DNA from: Erodium maritimum
Lineage: Eukaryota; Streptophyta; Magnoliopsida; Geraniales; Geraniaceae
Assembly (NCBI GenBank): GCA_963921825.1
Contig: OY997596.1
Span: forward strand, 4,035,001-4,099,000
Direction: 5' to 3'
DNA: 64,000 nucleotides
Below are positions 32,677 to 45,005 of this stretch, piece by piece (within the stretch, counting starts at the first letter, position 1; each line of letters opens with the position of its first letter). Position numbers and translations under genes: made by a program. The notes beneath the pieces were generated by a model that worked only from the letters and a program-made list of their open reading frames with translations, did no database searches and was not told where the DNA came from.

Positions 32677-33572
32677 TGTTGGGTCTCGAGGTAGGGTTGG
32701 AGATGAACCAACTCGCAGCGGAAAATCAATACAAACCAAGAGACGATTAAAACCATGAAATAACTAACAAAGAATGGATTCATAAGAGAAAAATTCAGCA
32801 CTATCTCTTACCAAAACAAGAACACCGGTTAACGAATGATTGGCTTGAGTCTCCAAGACGCCTACGTATCCACATGGGAATCAAAGCCACGTAGTTCTTC
32901 TCTTTGAGGACTCAAGAACACAAAAATGGAGGTGGAAACTAGCCAAACCCGAAATGGCCATGGAAGAGGGAGAGAAAATGTGTTTCCTATTCTTGTCTTG
33001 TGTTTGTTATGTTGAAAAAAGATGACTTAAACATAACAAAACCCATACTTGTCCAACTAAAGGCATGGGACAAGTATGGTGTCAAGTAAGGTGTAAATAG
33101 GACAAAGTATGGCAAGACAAGATTGGGTTAGGTGGTGAATCACCAACACCTTAATCCTTGTCTTGCTTACTTAGTACTAATTAATCAAGACTTGATTAAT
33201 TAGTTCCATGGGCCTTGGTTGCATGGGCCTTTCATGGGCCTCTTGGAACATGGCCCGTGGCCATTTCCAACGAGGTCCCGTGATTCGCTCATCGCCTCCA
33301 TGCCTTCCATACCAGAAATGTCCAACATTATCCGACGCGATCAATCCCAAGACTCCAAGCCTTGTCTCGATCCGTAAAGTCCTATTCACTTACGGGCACA
33401 TGACCCAAAACCCGGTTTTGGTCATGTCCCGAGACAACTCCCTTTTGGCCATTCTCCATAAATGTGTCAATGAGTTTCATCCTCCGGTGTGACCCTTAGG
33501 TTTATGCATGTCAATAGATCAACGTAAAATCCCATTTTACTTGATCCTATTTAAGTGGCAACTAACGAGACT

Positions 33573-34100
33573 TTAGTATTGTCTACACACATTCGAGTGT
33601 ATCAGCCCCAATAATTCACCCGCCCTTTCATCGCGATCGATAAAGGGCACTTTAGTCATTTTGCCCATCAAACAAACCTTGCACCTATCGATCGAATGGA
33701 ATTCGAATGAACCTGAAAGCCCGCACTTCTGAAGTGCTGATAGGCGCTTCTTGTTTATGCGACCCAAATGACAGTACCATAACAGAGTTAGGTTTAAATC
33801 GTTGGATTTAGACCTCTTGGTATTAACGGAATATATAGAACTTGAGGCATTGTTACCCATATCTAATATGTACAATCCTCCAACCATGTCAGTACTGGTA
33901 TAAAACATATCATTGCATAGAACATTGAAAACTCCATTTCCAATATTAACATTATATCCTTCCTTGTCAAACACGGATACAGATATAATATTCCTACTAA
34001 AAGTAGGTATGCAATATACATTATACAATACTAAGACAAGGCCTCTTGGCAAAGCAAGACTCATGGATCCTACAGCAGTTGCCACAACTCTGAGGTCCAT
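33573..34100 (-). pseudogene. Copia protease-end/GAG-pre-integrase region (unit 2)
   Basis: The ORF contains LYNVYCIPTFSRNIISVS, VGGLYILD, LLWYCHLGRINKKRL and CKVCLMGKMTKVPF, which define the GAG-pre-integrase domain of copia polyproteins. Integrase, RT and RNase H do not follow. The copy in unit 1 is at 29964-30491. Confidence 0.85.
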
Positions 34101-34729
34101 TTCGTGCTTTCCAAATCTCTCCTACTTTCAGCCACCATATATTAGTGCATGTGTGAGATTCAGTCATGGTATCTAATACCCGTGAATCTTTGGAAGTAGA
34201 GAGATGTAGCTCTATAGAGTTAATACCGAATGAAGGCACGATCCCACCGCCCTTCCTTAGATCATCCAGGTTTCCTGATGAAGGCGCAGTCCTACTGTCC
34301 TTCTTCAGATCATCCAGGCTATTTGATGAAGGCGCAGTCCCACTGCCCTTCTTCAGATCAGCCGTGAACTTCCTGTAATCCCGGTTCCAATGACCAGGCT
34401 GTTGGCAGTAGAAGCAGACATTCTCAGGTGTCTCATCTTTCCTGCCAAGTGCGCATGGGCCCAGCCCTTGCCACTTCCAATTCCCTTGTTGACCATCAGA
34501 ATATCCTTGGATCCCAGATCCCTGAGATATTCTTCTCAGCAGCTGATGACACTTCATGTAACTCTGATATGGTCTTAGAGACAGCCTTGTCAAGGACATA
34601 TTCTTTGCGTTCAGACTTGAGGACTATCCTCAAAATTCTGTACCAGTCCAAATAGTTTGTCCCATTTAGCTTGACCCTGTCAAGAATGGTTTTTAATGAC
34701 AAACTATTAATGTTCGCTGAATTTGCCAT
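34021..34729 (-). pseudogene. Copia gag-like region (array unit 2)
   Basis: The N-terminal ORF reads MANSANINSLSLKTILDRVK and LNGTNYLDWYRILR, typical of copia gag (UBN2 type). The next ORF has the CFYCQQPGHW zinc-knuckle block and three copies of a DDLKKDSRTAPSSGNL-type repeat. The same region of unit 1 is at 30412-31120. It is a fossil, with the frame not continuous. Confidence 0.8.
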
Positions 34730-36285
34730 TTGATCTACAACAGATAAAATTCAATCAGTAAACTGAATAAATTTTATGAAGATCAAGCTTAAACACCAAC
34801 AATCAATTCTAAACCTTTAGAATCTGAAACCAAGATCCTTGATTCACTCGATTAAGCTGAACTAATGCTCACCACTTAATCGAGCTATGTAGGTAGGACT
34901 CCATTCAATCACATCCAATGTGACTCCTGGCTAGGGTATGTACTTATGTACACGACTTACCCTATCTGTTACCCTAGCTCAACCTCAGGCTGAGAATCGT
35001 AGTCGGGTCCACCAATTTTCAACTATGGCTCGTCACTATGTAGGTGCTCCGCTAATGCGCACGACACCCACATATGTCGTCCAAACCTACTACCCCGCTT
35101 CCCCATGGATGCTCCGCTAATGCGCACGACAACCATAGGACGGGGAGGTAGTAAGGTGTTGATGATTGGGAGGTATCGGACATGACCCGCTTTTACTTGT
35201 CCAGTTGTGTTCAAAACTTTGGCACATCCTAGATGCGATGAGCACATCAACTACATTCCAAATGCAATGATGCCTCAAATTACATCCAATGTAATTCTTC
35301 CTTTGAACCCGTCAACTACATCCAATGCAATGACGGTTCTAAGGGTTCACACACAAGGATTAAAAGTTCAATTTTATCTTTGCATGTGAGGTGATATGCT
35401 CGGTAAATAAAGTTAAGCATGCAATTCTAAAACACATAGAATTAATCATGCATAAACTAAACCAAGCATAAAGCGATAAATGTGCACATAATAGCCCCCT
35501 AAACTAACTCCCACTAGCTTCTTGAGCTCCACCGACTCCAAGCCGATGCCAACACCCGAAAAGCCACCAAATGACCTTTTCGCCCTTTCTTCGTCTTGAG
35601 TAAAATATTACAATTTAATACACGACTCGCAGGTCGGGAATAAATAAATATTACAAACAAGTGGTTCGACGACCACACCTTGAAAGAATAATTATACGTT
35701 AACTCTAACGGCTCGCAGGCCGTGAAAAGCGATAAATAATTAAATTGAGCTCGGGGCTATTATGTACACCATGCCAACATCACATCACACATCATGTTAT
35801 CAAACAAGCATGTTATCAAACATCATGTGATTTTCCGGTTTTAATTAATAGCCAAGTTTCGAAATTTTTTGATGCTCGGTTTATCGAAACCGTTCAAAAA
35901 TGAAACTTTTGAACATTTGATCTTCGAGTTCATCATGACGGTTCCAAACTCGTCATAACTAACAAAACGGTTTAGCCTTGGCATATCAACCATCCAATGG
36001 TCATGCTTGGCCTAGCTCCGTCCAACAGAGCCCCGTTCGGTCCCGGTTTCGGCTCCCCGAGAGTCCCGCTCCCGAGACCCGAAAAATCAAATTTTTTTCA
36101 AAATTTCCAGATTTGAAATAATTTTCAAAAATTCATTTTACATGCATTAAATCCATAAACAATAATTTAAAACATGTTATCAAACAATTTAGCAAAACAA
36201 CATGCCAAAAACGAAACTTTCAAGCAAAACCGAAACTTTGAACACCGTCTTGTGAATCCCGAAGGTAGCACGGCTCTGATACCAC

Positions 36286-37973
36286 TGTTGGGTCTCGAGG
36301 TAGGGTTGGAGATGAACCAACTCGCAGCGGAAAATCAATACAAACCAAGAGACGATTAAAACCATGAAATAACTAACAAAGAATGGATTCATAAGAGAAA
36401 AATTCAGCACTATCTCTTACCAAAACAAGAACACCGGTTAACGAATGATTGGCTTGAGTCTCCAAGACGCCTACGTATCCACATGGGAATCAAAGCCACG
36501 TAGTTCTTCTCTTTGAGGACTCAAGAACACAAAAATGGAGGTGGAAACTAGCCAAACCCGAAATGGCCATGGAAGAGGGAGAGAAAATGTGTTTCCTATT
36601 CTTGTCTTGTGTTTGTTATGTTGAAAAAAGATGACTTAAACATAACAAAACCCATACTTGTCCAACTAAAGGCATGGGACAAGTATGGTGTCAAGTAAGG
36701 TGTAAATAGGACAAAGTATGGCAAGACAAGATTGGGTTAGGTGGTGAATCACCAACACCTTAATCCTTGTCTTGCTTACTTAGTACTAATTAATCAAGAC
36801 TTGATTAATTAGTTCCATGGGCCTTGGTTGCATGGGCCTTTCATGGGCCTCTTGGAACATGGCCCGTGGCCATTTCCAACGAGGTCCCGTGATTCGCTCA
36901 TCGCCTCCATGCCTTCCATACCGGAAATGTCCAACATTATCCGACGCGATCAATCCCAAGACTCCAAGCCTTGTCTCGATCCGTAAAGTCCTATTCACTT
37001 ACGGGCACATGACCCAAAACCCGGTTTTGGTCATGTCCCGAGACAACTCCCTTTTGGCCATTCTCCATAAATGTGTCAATGAGTTTCATCCTCCGGTGTG
37101 ACCCTTAGGTTTATGCATGTCAATAGATCAACGTAAAATCCCATTTTACTTGATCCTATTTAAGTGGCAACTACCGAGACTTTAGTATTGCATAACACTA
37201 CATAACGAATCGACCCTGTCGATTCTAACCTTTCCGTCGTCCCTGTCATTATCCTTTTATCTCTGATATCCTGATTGAGATAAGGCATAGAGCCGTCATC
37301 CTTATTATTCTCAATCACCGTTCCTTGATATGTGAGATGACTGAAGATATGATACCCAGTATCATGTGCATGGCCATGCTATTCTTCCAGTCACTCTCGA
37401 TCAAGTGGCCGAGAACCGATATCTTTCCCATACCTTAGTATGAGGGATAAATCCCTTAGCCGTCTTTCGTGTCACTCATGTAGCCCGTCCCCAAGCCAAT
37501 CCTGGCCGTTATGGAAGCCCTGTTACGGACAACGTTAGGCTCAGGTCAAACTAGGTTGTTGACTACATAGCGATCACAAAGACTCCTTGGTCTAAGGATA
37601 CATGACAAGCTACAACACTGAATATGTTCATGACTTAATCTATGGCACATATTCAGGGCGGGTCGTCCAATATCATGTCCCACATGATATCTATGATCAG
37701 ACTCCGGAATACCATTCCAATGACTAACAGAACGTAAGCCATAAAGAGCCATCTTTCATACTAGTCGCTTCTAGTGAAGCTTTGTTGACTAGGGACCCAT
37801 CGAGTGTGATCTATCTCGATCTATGGTTCTATTCGCATGGTGGGCATAGATCAGAGCACACATCGATATATTACTCCAACACATAAGTAATATAAAGCCG
37901 CTTTAATTTTATTGCTAACGATGATATATACATTTGGACATTTAGGATTGAACTACGGGCACTAAGACTAACA
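36286..37973 (-). repeat. Copia full 5' LTR, 1688 bp
   Basis: It reads TGTTAGTCTTAG... to ...GAGACCCAACA on the minus strand, the same length as the LTR at 1538-3225. It is the only full LTR in the array and forms its 5' end. It directly adjoins GTGGTATCAGAGCCGTGC, the initiator tRNA-Met primer binding site. Confidence 0.9.
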
Positions 37974-37978
37974 CTATA

Positions 37979-38430
37979 ACCACCATGCCTCTTTACTTAT
38001 TTCTCTCCCTCAAGCTCTCACATTTCAGTCACATATCCTTCTCTTCTTAGTTAAATTTCATCTATCTTTCTCATCTTGTTCTTGTGTATTACCTCACGGC
38101 TTCTTGAAATTTTCTCCTCTTTTTTGCCATGATTTTACACACAAGATTGCACATAATATGCTATCTATTTTGTTTCTTCTATTCTTCATTTTTATTATAT
38201 TTTGTCATGGATCTATGATGATTTGAGATCTAATATTTGAAACCCTAAGTTCTATTTACGGTTTTAGTTCTTGATAGCGTTCTTAGATTCAACTTTAAGA
38301 ATCTGAAGTAATAAGTTGGGGTTTTCATAGATGCATGTTTTGGATCGGTGATGTTTTTTTTAGTAATAACGACACGTTTATTAATGATCTGAGTTCACAA
38401 TATAACGTAGTGCATCACGCAAGGTGTCTG
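37979..38430. other. T-rich spacer right of the copia array
   Basis: No gene is recognised. The sequence is pyrimidine-rich (CTCTTTACTTATTTCTC, CATCTATCTTTCTCATC) and resembles a plant 5' untranslated region or LINE leader leading into the ORF1-like segment. GATGATTTGAGATC and GAAACCCTAAG occur, but no ORF of note. Confidence 0.4.
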
Positions 38431-38439
38431 ACCACGGGA

Positions 38440-38978
38440 GGAACCCTTCTCTCCCAAACCTCGAAACCTTCTCTTTCTTCAAAACGTGTCTTTATGTGCA
38501 AATGCCCCTTATATTACACCCAAGATCAGCTCTTCTCTCTCTTTTCAGACCTTGGCACCTTTAACCCATCTTTTCTTCCTTCCAAGCTCACCTCTTTCAG
38601 ACAATCGGTGAGGCTTAGTCTTCTTCCCCTATGTTGACGTTGTTGGCTCTACCATCTTCTTGATGCGTTTGAAACCTATAGGTTCTGAGCGTTTGGTAGA
38701 AGACTTCTCTCTCGATCCGTCTCGAGGCTCAAATCGATAGGCCGGAGTTGGATACTCCCTTTTTCCTTTTGATAGTCGTCTCCCCTTCCGAGACGTTGTA
38801 AAAGGCACACCTCCCATCTCTATTGTGAAGGATCACCCCTCCTGCTTTGGTGCTCTGAACCCTCTTTAGCTCGACTTATTCTCTCGCAGTACCATTATAG
38901 CTTTTCCCCCTTCCTTGTCTGTTGATGATGTTCGAGTGAGGCCGACCCAAAAGCTCTCGATTCTTCTCCAACTATGCG
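38440..38978 (+). pseudogene. LINE ORF1 (RRM) copy, 5' segment
   Basis: Similarity to the ORF1 at 8485-10434 begins near GGTLLSQTSK and includes the RRM (RVFMCKCPLYYTQDQLFSLF, FLPSKLTSF). It continues through a stop at 38635-38637 and in other frames with GSERLVEDFSLDPSRGSNR, FRDVVKGTPP and KLSILLQL. It ends where gypsy C begins. The ORF1 3' end resumes at about 44440, while the middle third of ORF1 is missing. It is an old, multiply disrupted LINE copy on the plus strand. Confidence 0.7.
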
Positions 38979-41287
38979 TGGTGGGCCCATACCCACAGAA
39001 GTCGTAATCTACAACTTCTTCTACCCCTGCTACAAGATTTAAGTTATAAGATTCGAACCGTCGAGACTATTTTGTTTTAAAATCCCGATTAACGAACGAA
39101 AAGCGCACGAGGGTGTGCCGTACGTGAGAAACTAGATCAGGGTGTGGTTCTTACGTTTTTTCCAGAAGGACTAATCAGTTTACCGGCAGTTCACACGGGA
39201 CAAACAGATAACACCGAGAATTACAAGGACATCATACGACACACTCGTCGGAGCAGAAAGCGGAAAACAAGAATTGAGTACCAAGGTGTACCTTTGTCAG
39301 CAGGAGAAGAACGAACGTCAAACGCCCCGCGAGGACCAAGCATAACCATAAGGTTACGCCATAGAAGTGAGAGCAACTCACGTTGAAATCCAGCTAAAGA
39401 TAGCCGAGGGCGACTACCACGAGCTTCCAGGCAGTAACAAGATGGCACCGAACGAAGCGTTGTGTGGTAGGTCGAATTTTGTGCCATGCATAGGCAAAGG
39501 GAAGGATAAGAGTTAACCGATTGTTGATGTTGAATTATTCAAGGAACGATGGAAGGAACCGCGTTAGTTTCCAAACTGTTCAACTTATCGAGATGACTCC
39601 TTAAGTGGTGACTTGAGTGGACTTGACTATAAGTCGTTTTGATCAATAGCTCGTGAACGAGCGTCTGCGATGTAAGGAATACCACCGGTTGGGGATGACC
39701 TTTGACAATCGATCTTGGATCGTGTTTCGCGGTCGAGTATAATTATCGTACATTTAGTTCGGTGTCTTGAAGGACGCTTACTTCCGACCAAGTGACAGTA
39801 AGAGGTTCCATCAGTCCGTGTTGTTGTACGTCGTTCGTCTGACTAGATGTCGGTAGGGTTCATGATGGTACTGAACCATGCATCAATTTTGAGAACCGTA
39901 GACTCATTGTCATGATGATTTGGGTGAGACGAATTGTGATGTGTTTTGATCGGGGGATCGAGAACTGGTATTGTTGTCAAAAGAAATATCGCGAGTTGAG
40001 TAACCTTCTTGATTGATCACGGTTAGGTGTTGATGGTTTACCGCGAGTTAGGTTCGTGATGATTGATGTGTGACTGACCCGTATCAGGTTGAGAATCTTG
40101 ATAAGGTTTACCCGGTACGACATGTTGCTAGCTTGGGCAAGTGTGCCATGCTTGGTACGGCAGGTGCTTGTGATTAAGTTATATTTCGACTAGATGCCGG
40201 CACAGTGTACCATTTACTTGATTGAGGTACGTCTACCTTTCCACGAGATTTGATGAAACGAGCGGTTGTTCCAAACCCCGCAGTGGTTATGAGAACCTTT
40301 GATTAGATGATTGCATTCGTGTGTTACTTGCTCCCCTTGTGTGTGTTGGGTCGTGACACGACCTTATTGGCGTTCCAGTGTGAACTATTCGTGTGACGTT
40401 TACTAAAGAGAAACTGAGGAGTTACATCTGCGGATGGCTCCGTCTTTGTCCGATTTTTGGAGTATTCCGGCAGGATACCTATGCCGATGGAAAATTCTGG
40501 TACCGAGTATCTATACCAATGCAGGATCCCGGTATGGGATGTCTGGATCTCTACCTGGTGTGTCTTAATGTTTGAGTGTTTATCGACTCGTGGTGGTTAC
40601 GCGGTGATCCTTTGAGTTTTGGCATGGCGTGTTACCTGTCGTTATGGTGAACGGTTGCGTGAGGTTGTTTTTCACCGCCAAGTATGGCGTTTGAGCAACT
40701 AGAGTGTTCAAGTGTTGAGCATTTAAGCAAAGGTTACGTCTTTTCGGGAACGGTCAAAGACCGCGCAGCACTAACAAAAGAGTTACGCAGATAGACTATG
40801 TCTGCCCTTGAGTTGCGGTTGGTGAACACGTATTTCTGAGGGTGAACCCAAAGAAGGAACTATTCCGGTTCAACTGCGGCGGAGGAAACCTAGCCCCACG
40901 TTTTATCAAATCTTGGAGATTGGGCAAGCGGGAGCCGTTGCCTATAGCCTTGTATTACAATTGTAGCACGGGAAAGTGCAAAACGTCTCCCTTGTAGTCC
41001 GACTACGAAAGTACATTGCGGACCTTTCCAACACTATCAAGTGGACGAACATCGAGGTAGCTGGTGATGTCTCGTTTTCAGAGCAGCCAGTCAAAATGTT
41101 GGATACGCGGGAAAAGGTCATGTGGGACTAGACACTCCCACTAGTTGAGTGCAATGGAAGCACTAAGGAGCTGAATCGACTTGGGAGCGCGAAGATGAGA
41201 TTCGCGCAAAGTAATTCCTACCCGGTCGACATTTGAGTTTCTTCAGTTGTTAATTTCGAGGACGAAATTCTTTTAAAGGGGGTAGAC

Positions 41288-44200
41288 TGTAAAACCCCAC
41301 TACATTCTAAAGGGTTTTATTTTGAAAATCGAAACGTCGGGGTAGAGAATTGTCATCTGTGTTTTGATTAAAATAAATTCAAAAAAAAGGAAAAGAAGCA
41401 AATGGAGAAGAATTGATTTTGGGCCAGACCAGACGTGAGTATGGGCCGAGCCAGTACTGGCCCAACTCGTGCAAGCCCGCGCCGAGTCGGCCCAAACCAT
41501 CGCGCAACAAAACCCTATTCAGAGCATCGTTTCGGTTTCATTTTCTATGCACGACTTTCGATGCGCCTCCTTCCCTCTCTCGAAATCTCGCTTCTCTCTC
41601 GCCGGATTCACGCGCGCGCCCTCCTCGCTCCGTTCAACCGAGTTGTCACTGGAGCTCACTCCTCCCCTCCTCCCTTCTGATTTCTCATATGACGTTTCCT
41701 CGCACCCAGAAACCCCAAACTCGCTCGGTCCCATCTTTTCCCCCTCGAATCGTCACAAGCCATCGTGGCCGCCGGCGTTTCAAGCTCCACCTTGTCGGAA
41801 TCTATCGATTCATAGACGGTGAGGTTATGTATCGAACCTTTTCACCTTCCTCGTTCCTTTTTCCCAGAAGTTTCGAACCTTTTTTTGGGTCAGATCTGAG
41901 TTGGCGAAGCTTCGCCGGAGTTCGCGTGTTCCGGATCTGAACTCTCGCCGGAAAGCTATCCTCGCCGTCAGATCGGGACGGATAACCGCTCTTAAGCTTC
42001 CCTCATACCTCCTTCTTTCCCCTGACGCCATGGCCGCCGTCAAACACCCGCCCGAGCCCGTCGTCGTCGCCACCGGAACATAACCGCCGCCGCCATCGCA
42101 ACTCAGACCAAACCCTAATCGCGTCTCAGGCATGGGTTTTGGGGCACCAGCGTTGTTTTGGCCTTGGGCCGTGCATCACCAAGGACGGGCCAGGCCCAGG
42201 GCCTGGGTCTGGGTCAGGCCGGGTCTGGGGCCGGGTCAGACTTGGATCCGGTCTGGACCAGTTCTGATCCGGGTTTGGGCTTGGATCCGGGTCGGATCCG
42301 GGTCAACCCAGTTTTTAAAGAAAATCATTTTAAATTCAGGTTAATTAATTGTTTAATTAATTTAATTTGGTCAATTAAAGGACAAATTTGGACAAATATC
42401 GTTATTGATTGGACTTTTTATTTGTCAAACCTAGACGGGACTTCGCCCGAGAACGAAGAACTTGGACCCGAGCTAGAATAACGAAGATCACGCCGGAACC
42501 CGTGTGAAGAACGGAGTAGAGACCACCGAGCTTGACAACAGAGTTTTAGAGGAAGACCACAAGGTAGGGAAAGTCTAACTCTTCGGTCTTTTTAATACTA
42601 GTATGCCTATTAGGTTAATAATATCGGAAAGGTCCTATAATTGCATATAGGATGCGAATACTAGAATAATTGCCTTTAAATTACTGATAATCGGATGTGT
42701 CTAGTAAGCATGCTTAGGACGTGAATCACTAGTTAACTCGCTTTCAATACTTGGGAACTGATTTACTGGTAGAGAGGTTGTGATGAGCCCTTAGATTAGT
42801 TGTGTGTTAGCTTCACATGCTTGTTTGCTAGTCATTAGGATAATCAAGAGTCTAATGAAACTAGATCGAATGCATGCGTGAATGTTTGAATGTTGAACTT
42901 GAACGCTTGAATCATTGGTTGATTGACTGAATGCTTAAATGATTGAATGGTTGATCGAGTATGACTGGTTGTGCCAAGGAGGCACGATCAGGTGATCGAT
43001 TGACCGGTGGAGAGCAAGCGGTAAGTGATGGTAAGTGTAATTGTGGGTATGAATCCTGTGTGGTGTGTTTTGACGAACGTGTGAATTTCTTTGATTGATT
43101 GAGGACCCTGCAGGGCATTGTTTGGTAGATCCTGCGGGACATTGTTTGGTAGACCCTGCGGGGTATTATTTGGCACATCCTGCGAGATAACGGTTAGGGA
43201 CCCTGCGAGGCATCGGTTATTGATCCTGCGGGATAACAGTTAGGGACCCCGCGGGGCATTGGTTATTGAGCCCGCGGGCAATGGTATTGGACCCTGCGGG
43301 GCATTGGTTATTGAGCCTGCGGGCATTGGTATTGGACCCTGCGGGGCAACGGTTATTGGAGCCTGCGGGCATTGATTATTGGACCCTGCGGGGCATCGAT
43401 TATTGGACCCTGCGGGGCATTGACTACTGGACCCCGCGAGGCATTGGATATTGGACCCTGCGGGGCAATCGGTTAGTTTACCCTGTGGGGATGGTTATTG
43501 GTTGATTCACCCAAGTGTATGCGTCCTGCGGGAGCAATACCTTGGTTCCCCATGACATATGGTCCTTTGGAGACGTTTCCGAGAATCCCGATGATATGCG
43601 TCCTCCTAGGGATGTTTCCGGCATTCTCGACGTTATACGTCTTTGCGACGTTATGCGTCTCCTCTGGACCGAGGGAAAATCCGATATGACACAGAGTATT
43701 GTGAATCGGAGGGTGGCGACTACATGTCCCACGACATTATTCTACTTGTCCCCATGACATATGGTCCTTTGGAGACGTTTCCGAGAATCCCGATGATATG
43801 CGTCCTCCTAGGGATGTTTCCGGCATTCTCGACGTTATACGTCTTTGCGACGTTATGCGTCTCCTCTGAACCGAGGGAAAATCTGACATGACGCAACGAG
43901 TATTGTGGATCGGAGGGTGGCGACTTCATGTCCCACGGCATTACTTGAATGTTCGATCTTCTATTGAGTCTTTAAGAAATGCATTGATTCTCTTATTTTC
44001 CTACGATCATTATTAACTCTTTGAAATTGTTAAACATTCGGTTTGCCTCCGTATTTCATCATCGGTTTGGTTTCTCGTTTTATTAAGATTTGAATGAACT
44101 TGTGAACTCCTATTTATTAAACAAAAAGGGTGATCTGGTTATGCATTTTCCCTACTAAGCGTAAGCTCACCCCTCCTGTCTTTGTGGTGTTTCAGGTGTT

Positions 44201-44435
44201 GAGCGGGAGCAGTATTAGCCGGACTCTCGGAGTTGGGAGCTTGAGGGTTTAGCTAGTTTTAGAGACGTGTACTCTTTTATGTTGGAGATTGTGTTTTACC
44301 GTTTGAGTTGTGACTCTTTACATTTTGAAGAATTTCTATTATTTGGAAACCTTTTTTTATTTCATTATTTTTGGTTTTACTGTAAATATTTAGTCACGTC
44401 TCGAGTCTGGGCAAAACCGGATTTGGGGCATGACA
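41288..44435 (+). repeat. Gypsy C LTR, 3148 bp
   Basis: The LTR begins TGTAAAACCCCAC and ends ATTTGGGGCATGACA. It contains about 17 minisatellite units (43103-43500), a 202-bp tandem duplication starting at 43551 and 43753, and conserved donor-like (42564) and acceptor-like (44195) blocks. ORFs within it, such as 41413-41940, are leader-like and not genes. Confidence 0.85.
43103..43500 (+). repeat. LTR minisatellite, about 23-bp units
   Basis: About 17 imperfect units of GGACCCTGCGGGGCATTGGT follow each other, with two alternating types (ACCCTGCGGGGCATTG and GAGCCTGCGGGCATTG). The same array has about 4 units in the gypsy B LTR (23155-23250) and about 2 in the solo LTR (15205-15260, reverse strand). 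Confidence 0.85.
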
Positions 44436-44439
44436 GAGC

Positions 44440-44830
44440 GGCCCTTCCCATCCCCTATCCCTAAGGCTCGACTCCCTTTCTGTGAAGCCCACCTCTTTTT
44501 CGACTTTTATCTCGGGCTTTCGCACTCCATCACAAGACCCTATCTCTCTTCTCCCCAGACGAAAATGCAAGAATAAGTGTTCTAAAGGTGGGCACCTCAA
44601 GCATCTTAAGATGCTCCAAGAAATTAGTCTGACTTGCTCCTTATGTAAGAAATCCGAAGCGAAGACGACAAGGGTTTAGGCAAGTTGTTGGGGTTCACAT
44701 CTTCATGTTACGACCAATACACTTTAAAATCGTTCCTAAGTCCCGACTAATTTAGCCCTACCTTTCTCCTTCTTCCCCCCTCTTCTTCCCTCGATTGTAA
44801 TTCTCTTCTAAAGGGTTATTATGAAGGTTG
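44440..44830 (+). pseudogene. LINE ORF1 copy, 3' segment and tail
   Basis: Peptides LKHLKMLQEISLTCSLCKKS and SEAKTTRV match the C-terminus of the 649-aa ORF1 (LKHLKTLKDVSPSRSLRKKS). The 3' untranslated region (CCCTCGATTGTAATTCTC) matches that of the LINE at 8373-10789. No ORF2 intervenes here either. Several frame changes make it non-coding. Confidence 0.65.
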
Positions 44831-45005
44831 AATATAATTAGTAGTTTACGTTGTTCGGAAAAGAGAATTGTAAATAATTTTGAAGAAAATATTGAACATA
44901 AAAAAATCAATAAAAGTTGTGTGACATGGAGGGCAGTTTTGACAATTTATGGTAAAAAAAATGAATTTATCAATCCATCATTTTGCTTAAATATCGAAAA
45001 GTTAA

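Larger units (their letters stand above)
32677..36285 (-). repeat. Copia array unit 2, 3609 bp
   Basis: A direct repeat of unit 1 with no length change. It has the same layout: primer binding site at about 36266-36285, leader, gag-like ORFs (34729-34021), GAG-pre-integrase-like ORF (34100-33573) and partial LTR. Identity of about 99.8% indicates duplication on a scale of perhaps 10^5 years or less, or an assembly repeat. Confidence 0.92.
29068..37973 (-). mobile_element. Tandem copia array: two units plus a full LTR
   Basis: On the minus strand the order is full LTR (37973-36286), internal region, partial LTR, internal region, partial LTR. The two units, 32677-36285 and 29068-32676, are exactly 3609 bp each and differ at only about half a dozen to eight positions. 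Each internal region has a primer binding site for initiator tRNA-Met, a long leader, and gag plus GAG-pre-integrase-like parts, but no integrase, RT or RNase H. The element is incomplete and cannot be autonomous. The outer flanks are GTATA (29063-29067) and CTATA (37974-37978), a possible 5-bp duplication with one mismatch. The family is the same as at 1-3225. Confidence 0.92.
38979..44435 (+). mobile_element. Ty3/gypsy element C, 3' portion
   Basis: The internal region (38979-41287) starts within the tRNA-like segment and matches gypsy B over 19199-21556, though diverged. It ends with a faint integrase-end block and the purine tract TTTTAAAGGGGGTAGAC. The LTR (41288-44435) is complete. The 5' LTR, leader and gag are absent, so the element is heavily broken. 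It lies between two parts of a LINE ORF1 copy, and the LINE was therefore there first. Confidence 0.82.

Noticed and set aside
43103-43500. CRISPR-like regular repeats
   Set aside because: The units abut with no unique spacers and lie inside a plant LTR. It is a minisatellite.
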